From Paenibacillus sp. FSL W8-0186 (GTDB lineage Bacteria > Bacillota > Bacilli > Paenibacillales > Paenibacillaceae): a DNA stretch of 64,000 nt. Location: NCBI RefSeq assembly GCF_037969765.1, contig NZ_CP150207.1, positions 4,085,001 through 4,149,000 on the forward strand. The letters run 5' to 3'. The notes under the pieces were generated by a model. The model was not told where the DNA came from. It ran no database searches and saw only the letters and a list, made by a program, of their open reading frames with translations. The first letter of the stretch is position 1. Each line of letters starts with the position of its first letter. Both the position numbers and the translations under genes were made by a program. Below are positions 26,662 to 35,201 of this stretch, in pieces.

Positions 26662-26687
26662 TACGCATATTGTAACAAATTTCTTCC
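26662..26687 (-). promoter_or_regulatory. Candidate ECF promoter of the sigma factor gene
   Basis: Minus strand GGAAG, 17-bp spacer, CGTA, about 70 bp before the sigma start. One base differs from the common ECF -35 GGAAC. It would allow autoregulation. I found no equally good match in front of the divergent gene at 26822. Confidence 0.35.
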
Positions 26688-26821
26688 GGCTTTTTGCCTG
26701 CCCGATCATTTTTTAGCTGCTTTTAAGCAAATATTTAGCTAATTTTAAGCTTTCGATAAATCCAAATCGGCTGCTTCCTACGTAATTCTTATGAACAAAA
26801 ATATTAAGGAGGGTTCATACG

Positions 26822-27982
26822 ATGAAATCGTGGGGAAGGAAAATGAAACTGGTGAGCATGCTGCTCCTGCTTGTTCTCGGAGCCGGCCTGCTCGGGGGAA
26901 TGCCAGCATCTGCTGCCGGAGGAGTCACGCTGTATTCAGCGTACACCTCGATTTCCGTCCCACCCGGCGAAGCCTTGGATTACAGCGTCGAGGTCATGAA
27001 TAACACGTCCGACGTCGTAACGGTTCCGCTGGAGCTTAACAATCTGCCCAAGGACTGGACAGCCGAGTTGAACAGCGGCGGCTGGCGGGTGAAGGAAGTG
27101 TCCGTCAAGCCCGGCGAATCCAGCACCGTCTCGCTGAACGTGACGGTTCCTCTACAAATAGATAAAGGAATCTATCGCTTCGAGCTGACGGCCGGCTCGG
27201 CGGCACGCCTGCCCTTTACGGTAGAAATTACGGAGAAAGGAACCTACCAGACTGAGCTAACCACCGATCAGGCCAATCTGCAGGGACCTTCCGATTCCAG
27301 CTTTACCTACTCGCTCAAGCTGCAGAACCGGACGGCGGAGAAACAAAACTACGCTCTGCAGGCCCAGGCGGATCCGGGGTGGAATGTGACCTTTACCTCT
27401 GGAGACAATCAGGTCTCCTCCGTCGAGGTGGAGCCTGGCGCCAGCCAGTCGATCTCGGTCAAGGTACAGCCGCCGGAGCAGGTCAAGGAAGGCACGTACA
27501 GCATTCCTGTCAGCGCCTCCAACCAGTCCACCTCCTCGGAGCTGAAGCTGGAGGCCGTTATAACCGGCACTTATGGCCTGGTGCTGACGACGCCAAACGG
27601 TCTGCTGAGTGCCGATGTGACTGCAGGCGGCAGCAAAACGATTGATCTGCTGGTCAAGAATACCGGAACAGCCGATCTCACGGACATTAATCTCAGCTCC
27701 AACGCCCCGGTCGATTGGGAAGTCAGCTTCAATCCGAAAACGGTCGACAAGCTGGCCGCCGGCCAATCCACCACGGTAGAAGCCAAAATTACCGCCAGCA
27801 AAAAGGCGATAGCCGGAGACTATGTCACGGGTATGACTGCATCCTCCCCGGAATCCAGCTCCTCGGCGCAATTTCGGATCGCTGTTAAGGGCTCCATGCT
27901 GTGGGGCTGGATCGGAGTGCTCGTCATCGCTGCGATTCTCGGCGGCATCTACTACTTGATTCGCAAATACGGGAGGCGATAA
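26822..27982 (+). CDS. NEW3-domain, membrane-anchored exported protein
   Basis: A 386-residue protein with a signal peptide (MKLVSMLLLLVLGAGLL to ASA-AGG), three Ig-like NEW3 domains in tandem (each with a pattern such as YSVEVMNNTSDVVTVPLELN, then WTAELNSGG, then VKPGESSTVSLNVTVP) and a C-terminal membrane anchor LWGWIGVLVIAAILGGIYYL plus basic tail. NEW3 domains are all-beta binding modules of alpha-galactosidase-associated proteins. The ATG follows TAAGGAGGG. The next gene starts 2 bp after the stop, so it works with the ABC exporter, perhaps as its extracellular accessory part. Ligand unknown. Confidence 0.88.
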   Translation: MKSWGRKMKLVSMLLLLVLGAGLLGGMPASAAGGVTLYSAYTSISVPPGEALDYSVEVMNNTSDVVTVPLELNNLPKDWTAELNSGGWRVKEVSVKPGESSTVSLNVTVPLQIDKGIYRFELTAGSAARLPFTVEITEKGTYQTELTTDQANLQGPSDSSFTYSLKLQNRTAEKQNYALQAQADPGWNVTFTSGDNQVSSVEVEPGASQSISVKVQPPEQVKEGTYSIPVSASNQSTSSELKLEAVITGTYGLVLTTPNGLLSADVTAGGSKTIDLLVKNTGTADLTDINLSSNAPVDWEVSFNPKTVDKLAAGQSTTVEAKITASKKAIAGDYVTGMTASSPESSSSAQFRIAVKGSMLWGWIGVLVIAAILGGIYYLIRKYGRR

Positions 27983-27984
27983 CC

Positions 27985-29019
27985 GTGGCAGAGACGGTCA
28001 TCGACATTCAAGCGTTGACGAAAAGCTATAACGGCGTAAAAGCCGTAGACCAGCTGTCCCTGCAGATTAAACGCGGCGAAATCTTCGGTCTGCTCGGGCC
28101 GAACGGAGCCGGCAAATCGACGACAATTCTCATGCTGCTCGGGCTCAGCGAGCCTGACGAGGGCAGCATCAACGTTCTCGGCCTCGATCCGGCCAGGGAA
28201 CCTATTCCCGTCAAGCGCAAGGTCGGATATTTGCCCGATGACGTCGGCTTTTATGAGGACCGGACCGGCCTGGAAAATCTGGTGCTGACGGCAAGGCTGA
28301 ACCAGGTGCCGGAGGCGGAGGCAAAGGAACGGGCCTACCAGCTGCTTGAGAGCGTGGGCCTGCAGCATGCCGCCCATAAAAAAACGGGGGCATACTCCCG
28401 CGGTATGCGGCAGCGGCTCGGATTGGCCGACGTCCTGATCAAGGCGCCGGAAATCATCATCCTGGATGAACCGACGCTGGGGATTGACCCCAAGGGAATG
28501 GATGAGCTGCTGGCCCTGATCCGCAGCCTGAGCGAGGAGCAGGGCTTGACCGTGCTGCTGTCCTCCCATCAGCTGCATCAAGTGCAGCAAATCTGCGACC
28601 GGGTCGGACTATTCGTTCGGGGCCGGCTGCTTGCCGAAGGCAATATCGCCAGCTTGTCCCGGTCGCTGTTCGCTGATGATCCGCTGCAGATTACCGTGGA
28701 GAGCGGTCCGCTGAATCACGGACTGCTGGAGCGGATCCGCGCCATCCCGGGCGTGCGGCATGCCGAGCCGGCGGAGGGGGACGGAACGGACCTTGCTGCC
28801 GCTTCGGCTGAAGCAGAGTCCGCCGGCCGCAGCCGGATGATCGTCGGCTCGGATACCGACTGCAGCGATGCGATCGCCCGGATGATCATCGAGGACGGCG
28901 TAGCCTTGTTCGGCCTGCAGCGGAAGGAATACGGGCTCGACGAGATCTATCATCGTTATTTTGAAGGGGGTGAACAGCATGAACAAGGAAGCAGCCGACC
29001 TGAAGCACAGCAGGCCTGA
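27985..29019 (+). CDS. ABC-2 type exporter ATP-binding protein
   Basis: A 344-residue ATPase starting at GTG behind GGGAGG (8 bp). Walker A is GLLGPNGAGKST, the signature YSRGMRQRLG, Walker B IIILDEPTLGID, and the switch His is in LLSSHQLHQVQQI. The C-terminal 110 residues after the ATPase core are a regulatory extension, usual in CcmA-type subunits. It energises export by the permease encoded next, whose start lies within its last 41 bp. The cargo is unknown. Confidence 0.95.
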   Translation: MAETVIDIQALTKSYNGVKAVDQLSLQIKRGEIFGLLGPNGAGKSTTILMLLGLSEPDEGSINVLGLDPAREPIPVKRKVGYLPDDVGFYEDRTGLENLVLTARLNQVPEAEAKERAYQLLESVGLQHAAHKKTGAYSRGMRQRLGLADVLIKAPEIIILDEPTLGIDPKGMDELLALIRSLSEEQGLTVLLSSHQLHQVQQICDRVGLFVRGRLLAEGNIASLSRSLFADDPLQITVESGPLNHGLLERIRAIPGVRHAEPAEGDGTDLAAASAEAESAGRSRMIVGSDTDCSDAIARMIIEDGVALFGLQRKEYGLDEIYHRYFEGGEQHEQGSSRPEAQQA

Positions 29020-30103
29020 CCTGAAGGGCAGCCTGCGCCGCCTGGCGAATAGCGTGCGGGAATGGCTCCGGCGCCAGCCGCTGTTCCGCAGAAGCGAAGG
29101 CGAAGGCCGCGGCTCCGTCTTCGAGCGAAGCAAGGAAGCCGGAAGCTGGAGAACCTCGCCCTTTGGCGTATTGGTGCGCAAGGAGATCTCCGACCATATC
29201 CGCAGCTGGCGGTTCATGCTGCTGCTCGGCATCATTCTGCTTACCTGCATCGCCTCTCTCTATACGGCTATGAACAGTATACAAGAGGCCATTCATTCGG
29301 ACAGCTCGGCGAATGAATTCGTGATCCTGAAGCTGTTCACGCTGTCAGACGGAACCCTGCCGTCCTTTATCAGCTTCATCGGCTTCCTGGGTCCGCTCCT
29401 TGGAATTGGCCTCGGCTTCGACGCCGTCAACAGCGAGCGCAATAAAGGCACCTTAAGCCGGATCATGGCCCAGCCGCTGCACCGCGACGCGCTGCTTAAC
29501 GCGAAGTTCGTCGCCTCGCTTAGCGTCATCAGCATGATGTTCCTGATGCTCAGCTTTCTGATCATGGCGCTGGGGACGATCATTTTAGGCATTCCCCCGA
29601 CCTTGGAGGAGTTCTTAAGAATGATCAGCTTCATTTTCATCATTATTTTCTACATCGGGTTCTGGCTTAATTTGTCCATCCTTTTCTCCGTGCGCTTCCG
29701 TCAGCCGGCTACCTCCGCGCTGTCGGGAATTTCGGTCTGGCTGTTCTTCAGCTTCTTCTACGACATGATCCTGAATATCGTGTCCAAAGGAATCGCGCCA
29801 AACGCCGGAACCGCCACGGTCGAGGACATCGTCGGCTTCCAGAACCAGATGCTGTGGCTAAGCAGAATATCGCCTTACACGCTGTTTAATGAGGCAACCA
29901 CCACGCTGCTCATGCCCTCGGTGCGCAACCTGGGGCCGCTGACGACCGAGCAGGTCTATGGCGCCATTGCCAGCCCTCTGCCCTTTGGGCAAAGCCTCTT
30001 GCTCGTCTGGCCGCAGGTGACCGGCCTTATTGCGCTGACCTTGATCTGCTTCGCCCTTTCCTATGTCCTGTTTCTCCGCCAGGAGATCCGCGGCCGCTCC
30101 TAA
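28979..30103 (+). CDS. ABC-2 type exporter permease
   Basis: A 374-residue membrane protein. A long, charged cytoplasmic N-terminus (about 1-75) precedes six membrane stretches, beginning FMLLLGIILLTCIASLYTAM, with the family mark IGLGFDAVNSERNKGTLSRI after the second. The ATG at 28979 follows GAAGGGGG. It overlaps the ATPase gene by 41 bp, so the two are translationally linked. Together with the NEW3 protein it forms a three-gene export module divergent from an ECF sigma/anti-sigma pair. Confidence 0.92.
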   Translation: MNKEAADLKHSRPDLKGSLRRLANSVREWLRRQPLFRRSEGEGRGSVFERSKEAGSWRTSPFGVLVRKEISDHIRSWRFMLLLGIILLTCIASLYTAMNSIQEAIHSDSSANEFVILKLFTLSDGTLPSFISFIGFLGPLLGIGLGFDAVNSERNKGTLSRIMAQPLHRDALLNAKFVASLSVISMMFLMLSFLIMALGTIILGIPPTLEEFLRMISFIFIIIFYIGFWLNLSILFSVRFRQPATSALSGISVWLFFSFFYDMILNIVSKGIAPNAGTATVEDIVGFQNQMLWLSRISPYTLFNEATTTLLMPSVRNLGPLTTEQVYGAIASPLPFGQSLLLVWPQVTGLIALTLICFALSYVLFLRQEIRGRS

Positions 30104-30151
30104 CGGTCCGGCTGGAGCACCGGACAGAACGAATGGGCATACCGACAAACG

Positions 30152-30208
30152 ACAAAGGGGCTGTCCCTCGTCATTATATGACCGCGGGGCGCCCCTTTCT
30201 TTTGGATG
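30152..30208 (+). terminator. Terminator after the ABC exporter operon
   Basis: AAAGGGGCTGTCCC and GGGGCGCCCCTTT form a GC-rich stem with a loop around CATTATATG, followed by CTTTT. Confidence 0.75.
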
Positions 30209-30277
30209 GCTATCCGTCTGCCTGAATCAATTTCTGCGGAATCTGTTTCTGTGGAATCAATTTATGCGGAATCTATT

Positions 30278-30580
30278 TCTCTCTTGCCTGCCCATTCTTT
30301 GGCTGCTTATATAAGCTGTCGAGCTCGATCATTAGCTATCGAACTCTAACAGAGCTCTGTAACACGAACATACTTTAACATAGTTAGCGAACTCGAACAC
30401 TAAATGGAATTCATGTATCTAATCATGCTCTAAACGAATGGTTCAATGGATTAGATGGATTTTATGCCCCTAAAATCAAGTATCCCGCCTATGATGGCGA
30501 TCTCCCTCCTTATAACGACATGAAATCATTTAAATCTACTTTTCTTTCCTTGCCGCAGAAACTAACTACTATAAATCCAT
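30278..30580 (+). repeat. Dispersed intergenic repeat, copy 2
   Basis: Related to 5041-5430, with shared blocks in the same order and orientation (CTTGCCTGC-CCATTCTTTGG, TATATAAGCTGT, GGAATTCATGTATCTAAT, CTCTAAACGAA, CTAAAATCAAGTA, GACATGAAATCATTTAAATC, TTGCCGCAGAAACTAACTAC). The variable middle here contains GAACTCGAACAC-type repeats instead of the 45-bp units of copy 1. No coding capacity is visible. Like copy 1, it follows an operon terminator. The rest of 30209-30277 shows only short ATCTGTTTCTGTGGAATCAA-like repeats. Confidence 0.8.
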
Positions 30581-30593
30581 TTAGAACGGAAAA

Positions 30594-30669
30594 TTCGCGA
30601 TTCATGCTCGCTATATCCACGATTCATACTCGCTAGAACCAGAAATCCGCGATTCATGCTCAACGGAAT
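30594..30669. repeat. Short tandem repeat at the end of dispersed repeat copy 2
   Basis: Three imperfect units of 26-30 bp share CGCGATTCATGCTCGCTA: CGCGATTCATGCTCGCTATA, CACGATTCATACTCGCTAGA and CGCGATTCATGCTCAACGGA. No matching block follows copy 1. The bases to 30778 show no gene. Confidence 0.72.
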
Positions 30670-30778
30670 GGGGGTGGAGCGTGTTTAGTCACATCAAGGG
30701 CAAACAGTCGTTAAGTTTACTCTGGGGACAGTCTCTTCACATTGTAGCTCCAGTTAGCCTCCTCCGGCCCGCCTATCA

Positions 30779-31744
30779 CTACATCATTTCGTCCGTATGG
30801 AGACTGGACGGAAACAAGGCCTCGCGCGCGGGGCATGGCTCCCGGTCCAGATAATCCCTCAAGGCCGCCGGCATATCGCTGTAGATATCTCGCAGCGAAG
30901 CGCCTGCATAAATATTGCCAATGACGACGGGATGGCACAGCTCCGAAATAAGAATATCGCCGTTGCCATGCAGGTGAAGCTGCTTCTTCCCTTCTATGCA
31001 GTGCGGAAAATATACGCCAGGCTGCTCCTGGAAGCCAAGCTCCTCCATAAACCGGTCCATGCAGGTGAAATACAGCGTCATGCCGTTTTTTCTACGCGCA
31101 ATCAGCTCGTTGACTGCCTCCTTTAACGCATCCCGGGCCGCAATAGCCTTCCACCCGCTGTGATTCATAATGATGCTGTTCTGTATCTCATGCGTACGAA
31201 CCCCCATGTCATAGACATGATCGTGAATTTCCTTCATATGATGCTCGGTTTCGCTGAATAGCAGCGTCTCCAGCACGGTGTCCACTCTGGTAGAAGCAAA
31301 CATGGCAATGTTATCTCTGATTTTGCGATATACGCTAGGGTGAAGATGATAATACCGGGAGAACTCCTCCGCCGTCGTAAAGTTGAAGGAAATATGGATC
31401 GTCGTCAATCCCGCGTCGGCCAGCCGCCGAATCCGTTCCTCATTCAGCAGGCTGCCGTTGGAATTAAGCTGAGTCTGAATGCCGCGAGCCGAGCAATAGC
31501 TTACGACCTCGACGCAATCCTCATACTTCAGGGTGACCTCCCCGCCGGACAACCTAACCCGCTTCAGGGACGGCAGCTGCTCCAGCAGAGGGATCACCTC
31601 CTTGGCGCCAATGCTGTTCCCATCGTTTCGCTGATAGGCGCAGCAATAGTCGCAGCGAAAGTTGCAATTGGAGGTCATGCCGATCTCCAGCCCTTCCAAT
31701 TCGTAGCTCAGAGGCTTCTCCAGCTCCAAAGATTTATATTTCAT
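30779..31744 (-). CDS. Orphan radical SAM protein
   Basis: A 321-residue cytoplasmic enzyme. The radical SAM cluster motif is C-N-F-R-C-D-Y-C in the N-terminal 40 residues, followed by VRLSGGEVTLKYED (the SAM-binding GGE) and TIHISFNFTT. The C-terminal part has a few cysteines (FPHCIEGKKQLHLHGNGDI, LISELCHPVVIGNIY) arranged like a reduced SPASM/MoaA-type extension. A close AAAGGAG supports the ATG. It resembles MoaA/peptide-modifying enzymes, but no precursor peptide, transporter or cofactor genes lie nearby, so its substrate is open. Confidence 0.88.
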   Translation of the reverse strand: MKYKSLELEKPLSYELEGLEIGMTSNCNFRCDYCCAYQRNDGNSIGAKEVIPLLEQLPSLKRVRLSGGEVTLKYEDCVEVVSYCSARGIQTQLNSNGSLLNEERIRRLADAGLTTIHISFNFTTAEEFSRYYHLHPSVYRKIRDNIAMFASTRVDTVLETLLFSETEHHMKEIHDHVYDMGVRTHEIQNSIIMNHSGWKAIAARDALKEAVNELIARRKNGMTLYFTCMDRFMEELGFQEQPGVYFPHCIEGKKQLHLHGNGDILISELCHPVVIGNIYAGASLRDIYSDMPAALRDYLDREPCPAREALFPSSLHTDEMM

Positions 31745-31860
31745 GCTTGGACTCCTTTAATGCAAAATTAGGCCAGCTTACATCTTAAAATAATTGCTCC
31801 GCATCGTCTGTGACCCTTCTTACTGCATAAAGCGAACATCACAACGGATCAAACCAGACA

Positions 31861-31893
31861 AGAAAAACGCGTGTCCCTGTCGGGACACGCGTC
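31861..31893 (-). terminator. Terminator after the pectate lyase gene
   Basis: Minus strand ACGCGTGTCCC and GGGACACGCGT form an 11-bp perfect stem followed by TTTTTC, just after the lyase stop. Confidence 0.88.
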
Positions 31894-31908
31894 CTACATC
31901 CCACCCTT

Positions 31909-32895
31909 TTACTTTCCAACGTTAATCTTGCCTACGCCTGCGTTGGCAATCACATGATTCTTCACCGTGTTAACCGCATCCAGCGTATAGCTATACGGAG
32001 GCGTGTAGCTGGTCGTCGAAGTCGTCGGCATACTGCCGGTGCTGTTCACGAACAGGTTATTTTTCACGTCCCAGTATCCTTGCTCCTTACTGTACAATGT
32101 AACAATTGGATCTTTGGAATTTTCAAAGACATTATGCTCGATGCGGAGCTTGGCTCCCATTCTGGAGTTGATGCCCGTATCTATAATATTGTTGTAATAG
32201 TTGTTGAATAAATGGCCCTGGCCGAAGCGAAACAGCGGACCGCGGGAATTAATATTTTCAAAGCGGTTATGGTGATACGTGATTTTCCGGTCGTAATTGT
32301 CACTGTCGGATGAGCCGATGAGCGAGGTTTTCCAGCTGTCATGGATATAGTTGTAGGAGATCGTAATATATTGGGCGTTTTTCTTCACATCGATCAGACC
32401 GTCATAATAATCCTTGTCGGAATTGAGGGTAGCGTATAATTCGTTGTGGTCAACCCAGACATTATTTGCCGGGCCTTCGATGCTGATGGCGTCCTTGTCG
32501 CCAATATTGACATGGTGGATTTTCAGATTGCGAATAATGATATTGTTCGCACGGGTCACTTTAATGCCAATGCCCTCGAATTCAGCACCAGCGCCTGTGC
32601 CAAGTATAGAGACGTCATTAACGTCTTTGATGCTGATTTTGTTATCCGAGGAATTGGCCGGCGTAATTTTGCCCGACACATAAATGGTCAGCGGCTGGCT
32701 GCCTTTATTCTTGAGGGCAGTTTGAAGCGCGGCCCCTGTGGTTACCGTAACAGAGGTACCGCCTGCTCCGCCGGTCGTTCCGCCGTTCATGGTTGCAAAT
32801 CCAACGTATCCGGGATCGGCTGCCTGGGAAGATGGAAGAGAAAACATGCTTATCATTACTGTTAATACCAACAATAAAGCTAATCTTTGTTTCAT
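31909..32895 (-). CDS. Secreted PL1 pectate lyase
   Basis: A 328-residue secreted enzyme. The ATG at 32895 follows AAAGGA; the signal is [20 protein letters not shown] ending near SSQAA. Beta-helix rungs and family 1 residues are visible: the calcium-binding Asp region NVWVDHNEL then [20 protein letters not shown], and the catalytic Arg in [15 protein letters not shown]. It cleaves de-esterified polygalacturonate by beta-elimination outside the cell, giving unsaturated oligogalacturonides; their breakdown leads to KDG, for which kinase and aldolase genes are at 41-43 kb. A cre site lies upstream. Confidence 0.95.
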   Translation of the reverse strand: MKQRLALLLVLTVMISMFSLPSSQAADPGYVGFATMNGGTTGGAGGTSVTVTTGAALQTALKNKGSQPLTIYVSGKITPANSSDNKISIKDVNDVSILGTGAGAEFEGIGIKVTRANNIIIRNLKIHHVNIGDKDAISIEGPANNVWVDHNELYATLNSDKDYYDGLIDVKKNAQYITISYNYIHDSWKTSLIGSSDSDNYDRKITYHHNRFENINSRGPLFRFGQGHLFNNYYNNIIDTGINSRMGAKLRIEHNVFENSKDPIVTLYSKEQGYWDVKNNLFVNSTGSMPTTSTTSYTPPYSYTLDAVNTVKNHVIANAGVGKINVGK

Positions 32896-32936
32896 ACTAT
32901 TCACGTCCTTTATAAATTATAGTAAGCACAAAAACT

Positions 32937-32950
32937 AGTAAGCGCTTTCA
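32937..32950. promoter_or_regulatory. cre site before the pectate lyase gene
   Basis: Minus strand TGAAAGCGCTTACT fits the CcpA cre consensus closely (only the final base differs). It lies about 42 bp before the start codon, where it would give glucose repression. Confidence 0.75.
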
Positions 32951-33077
32951 ATTTCCGGGCCGATAGATTGGCCTTGCAACCTCCTTTCTCCCTTTTATTG
33001 TCCTCATGATCACCTCCTATTTGATTTTACCATAATTTTAATATTTTTCTATAATTTATTTAAATTATTCCGAAAAA

Positions 33078-33118
33078 ACGGGACTATTCTACAAACTGTG
33101 CCATCTGCAGAAATAGTC
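33078..33118 (-). terminator. Terminator after glpX
   Basis: Minus strand GGGACTATT and AATAGTCCC arms with a loop of about 23 nt, followed by GTTTTTTCGG. Confidence 0.78.
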
Positions 33119-33154
33119 CCTGTCGATTTTGTGTTGCTCTATAGCATCTAGCGT

Positions 33155-34129
33155 TTAGATAGCGGCCCCTCTCACCGAATTGAATTGCTCCGTGAAATGA
33201 TGGGTCGTCTGGATGTAACTGATCGTTCTATTCTCGGAACCCATAATAACGGAATGTGTCTCGGCTTTATGCTTCGGCAAGTAGCGCACCCCGTGCAGGA
33301 AGTCACCTGATGTGACGCCGGTAGCCACGAACAAGACGTTGTCATGACCGATCATGTCCTCCATCCGGAGCAGCTGATCCGGCTTGGAGAGCCCCATACG
33401 GACGCAGCGGTTGTATTCCTCAAGCCCGTTAGGAAGCAATCTCCCCTGCATTTCCCCGCCAAGGCATTTCAAAGCCGCTGCTGCAAGCACTCCTTCCGGC
33501 GCTCCGCCGGAGCCTACATACATATCGACTTCCTTCTCCATTGCCGCCTCAATGGCACCCATCACATCGCCATGGCTCAGCAGCTTGATCCGGACTCCGG
33601 ATTTGCGCAGCGCGTCGATCAGTACCGAATGCCGCTCCCGGTCCAGGATCGATACCGTCATATCCGCCAGTGGCTTATCCAGTATGCGGGAGGCTTTAGC
33701 GAGCGTCGTCTCGATCGGATCATCCAGCGAGAGCTGTCCGGCAAGCGCTGGGCCGACGGCCAGCTTCTCCATGTAAATATCGGGAGCATGAAGCAGGCTG
33801 CCCTCGGGAGCTGCGGCGATGACGGAGATAGCGTTATTCAGCCCATTGGCAACCGTCTCCGTACCCTCCAAAGGATCGACGGCAATGTCGACTCTCGGTC
33901 CGCGGCGGTTGCCGATTCTTTCACCGATGTATAACATCGGTGCTTCGTCCATCTCCCCTTCGCCAATAACTACCGTCCCGTCAATAGCAACGGAATTGAA
34001 TTTGCTGCGTATTGCCATCGTCGCCGCCTCATCTGCGCTATTCTTATCGCCCCGACCTGTCCAGCGCGCCGCCTCAAGGGCAGCCGCTTCCGTAATGCGT
34101 GCTAATTCCAGTGCTATGTGACGCTCCAT
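33155..34129 (-). CDS. glpX: Class II fructose-1,6-bisphosphatase
   Basis: A 324-residue cytoplasmic enzyme that removes the 1-phosphate of fructose-1,6-bisphosphate in gluconeogenesis. GlpX signatures are GDKNSADEAATMAIRSKFNS, the metal-binding VVIGEGEMDEAPMLYIGE and DPLEGTETVANG, and SGGAPEGVLAAAALKCLGG. The ATG at 34129 has GGAGG 8 bp upstream. Its neighbours, about 260 bp away, are the PSRP and CcpN genes, which control the same switch between glycolysis and gluconeogenesis; an intergenic MITE-like element separates them. Confidence 0.97.
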   Translation of the reverse strand: MERHIALELARITEAAALEAARWTGRGDKNSADEAATMAIRSKFNSVAIDGTVVIGEGEMDEAPMLYIGERIGNRRGPRVDIAVDPLEGTETVANGLNNAISVIAAAPEGSLLHAPDIYMEKLAVGPALAGQLSLDDPIETTLAKASRILDKPLADMTVSILDRERHSVLIDALRKSGVRIKLLSHGDVMGAIEAAMEKEVDMYVGSGGAPEGVLAAAALKCLGGEMQGRLLPNGLEEYNRCVRMGLSKPDQLLRMEDMIGHDNVLFVATGVTSGDFLHGVRYLPKHKAETHSVIMGSENRTISYIQTTHHFTEQFNSVRGAAI

Positions 34130-34154
34130 TTTTTCTCCCTCCACCCAATTTTTT

Positions 34155-34340
34155 ATAAAGGTAGTTCAAAAACTCCTCTTTTGATCACGACGCTTCACTA
34201 GGTGTATCTCGGCTTCGAATTTTGCACTCACCTTCGAACTCCGGTGCTCATGTAGGCTTCTCCTACATTCCGCTCCTCTTTCTTCAGGTTCCCGCAACCT
34301 TCTCGGTGCTGAAAAGTTAAGTTTTTGAACTTATTTTTTA
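34155..34340. mobile_element. MITE-like intergenic element with terminal inverted repeats
   Basis: The left end reads GGTAGTTCAAAAACTCC and the right end GTTAAGTTTTTGAACTT, so AGTTCAAAAACT and AGTTTTTGAACT are inverted ends about 175 bp apart. No ORF of note lies between. Immediately right, 34340-34380 repeats the left end (AAAGGTAGTTAAAAACTCC then TTTGATTCACGATG), as if a second, truncated copy lay in tandem. Size and ends suggest a non-autonomous element; no related transposase is in the window. Confidence 0.6.
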
Positions 34341-34390
34341 AAGGTAGTTAAAAACTCCTCTTCTTTGATTCACGATGTTTCTCTATAAAA

Positions 34391-35188
34391 TTATAAGTGC
34401 TTCATAATGAGCCCTGCCGTTTCTTCGATCGCCTTGTCGGTGACGTCAATCACCTGGCAGCCCAGCGAGGCAAACAACGACTGGGCATATTTCAATTCAT
34501 ACTGCACACGCTCAAAGGAGGCATATTCGGCATCATCCGGCAAACCCAGCGCCTTTAGCCGTTCCGAGCGGATTTTGACCAAGTGCTTCGCGTCAATCGT
34601 TAATCCGATAATTTTATCGCTGCTGACCTCCTTCAACTGGCTCGGGGGTGTTAATTCTGGTACGACCGGGTAGTTGACGACTTTTTTCCCCTTATGCGCC
34701 AAAAACATGGACAGCGGCGTCTTGGAAATGCGCGAAACGCCAAGAATGACGATATCCGCTTTAAGTATAGCGCCCACATCTTTGCCGTCGTCGTTATTCA
34801 CAGCAAATTCGATAGCGTCCACCCGCTGGTAATAATCCTCATCGAGCTTATGGCCGGGCGTACGCTTGGGCGTATCATTAAATGTATCCACAAAAGCCTG
34901 CATCATCGGCCCCATAATATCCACAGCACGAACGTTTAAGCGGACGGCTTCTTCCCTCATCGCCTCCCGCAGCTCAGGCTGCACTAACGTATATACGACA
35001 AAACCTCCACGTTCAGATACTTCCTCCATTAACCGACTTAACTCTTCTTCATTGCGAACGTTCATGAATCTCTTAATCTCGGTGTTGGGTAATTCGAATT
35101 GCTCAAGAGTGGCCCGGACAACTGCTTCCGCAGTCTCTCCGATGGAATCTGAACAGATTGCTATAAAATGAGCTGGAGACTGATTCAT
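34391..35188 (-). CDS. Pyruvate, phosphate dikinase regulatory protein (bifunctional kinase/phosphorylase, YqfL family)
   Basis: A 265-residue protein of the DUF299/PSRP family. It starts with the family motif AICSDSIGETAEAVVRA. The P-loop-like stretch is LGVSRISKTPLSMFLA (about 150-165), followed by KVVNYPVVPELTPP. Family members switch PPDK or PEP synthase on and off by ADP-dependent phosphorylation and phosphate-dependent dephosphorylation. The start follows GGGAGG. It is 13 bp after the ccpN stop, the same pairing known in Bacillus subtilis, where YqfL modulates CcpN action. No ppdK gene is in the window. Confidence 0.95.
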   Translation of the reverse strand: MNQSPAHFIAICSDSIGETAEAVVRATLEQFELPNTEIKRFMNVRNEEELSRLMEEVSERGGFVVYTLVQPELREAMREEAVRLNVRAVDIMGPMMQAFVDTFNDTPKRTPGHKLDEDYYQRVDAIEFAVNNDDGKDVGAILKADIVILGVSRISKTPLSMFLAHKGKKVVNYPVVPELTPPSQLKEVSSDKIIGLTIDAKHLVKIRSERLKALGLPDDAEYASFERVQYELKYAQSLFASLGCQVIDVTDKAIEETAGLIMKHL

Positions 35189-35201
35189 CCCATTCCTCCC
35201 A

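Noticed and set aside
30717..30938. 73-codon minus-strand frame overlapping the end of the radical SAM gene
   Set aside because: Out-of-frame shadow without start signal; considered as a precursor peptide but it has no leader-core pattern or ribosome site.
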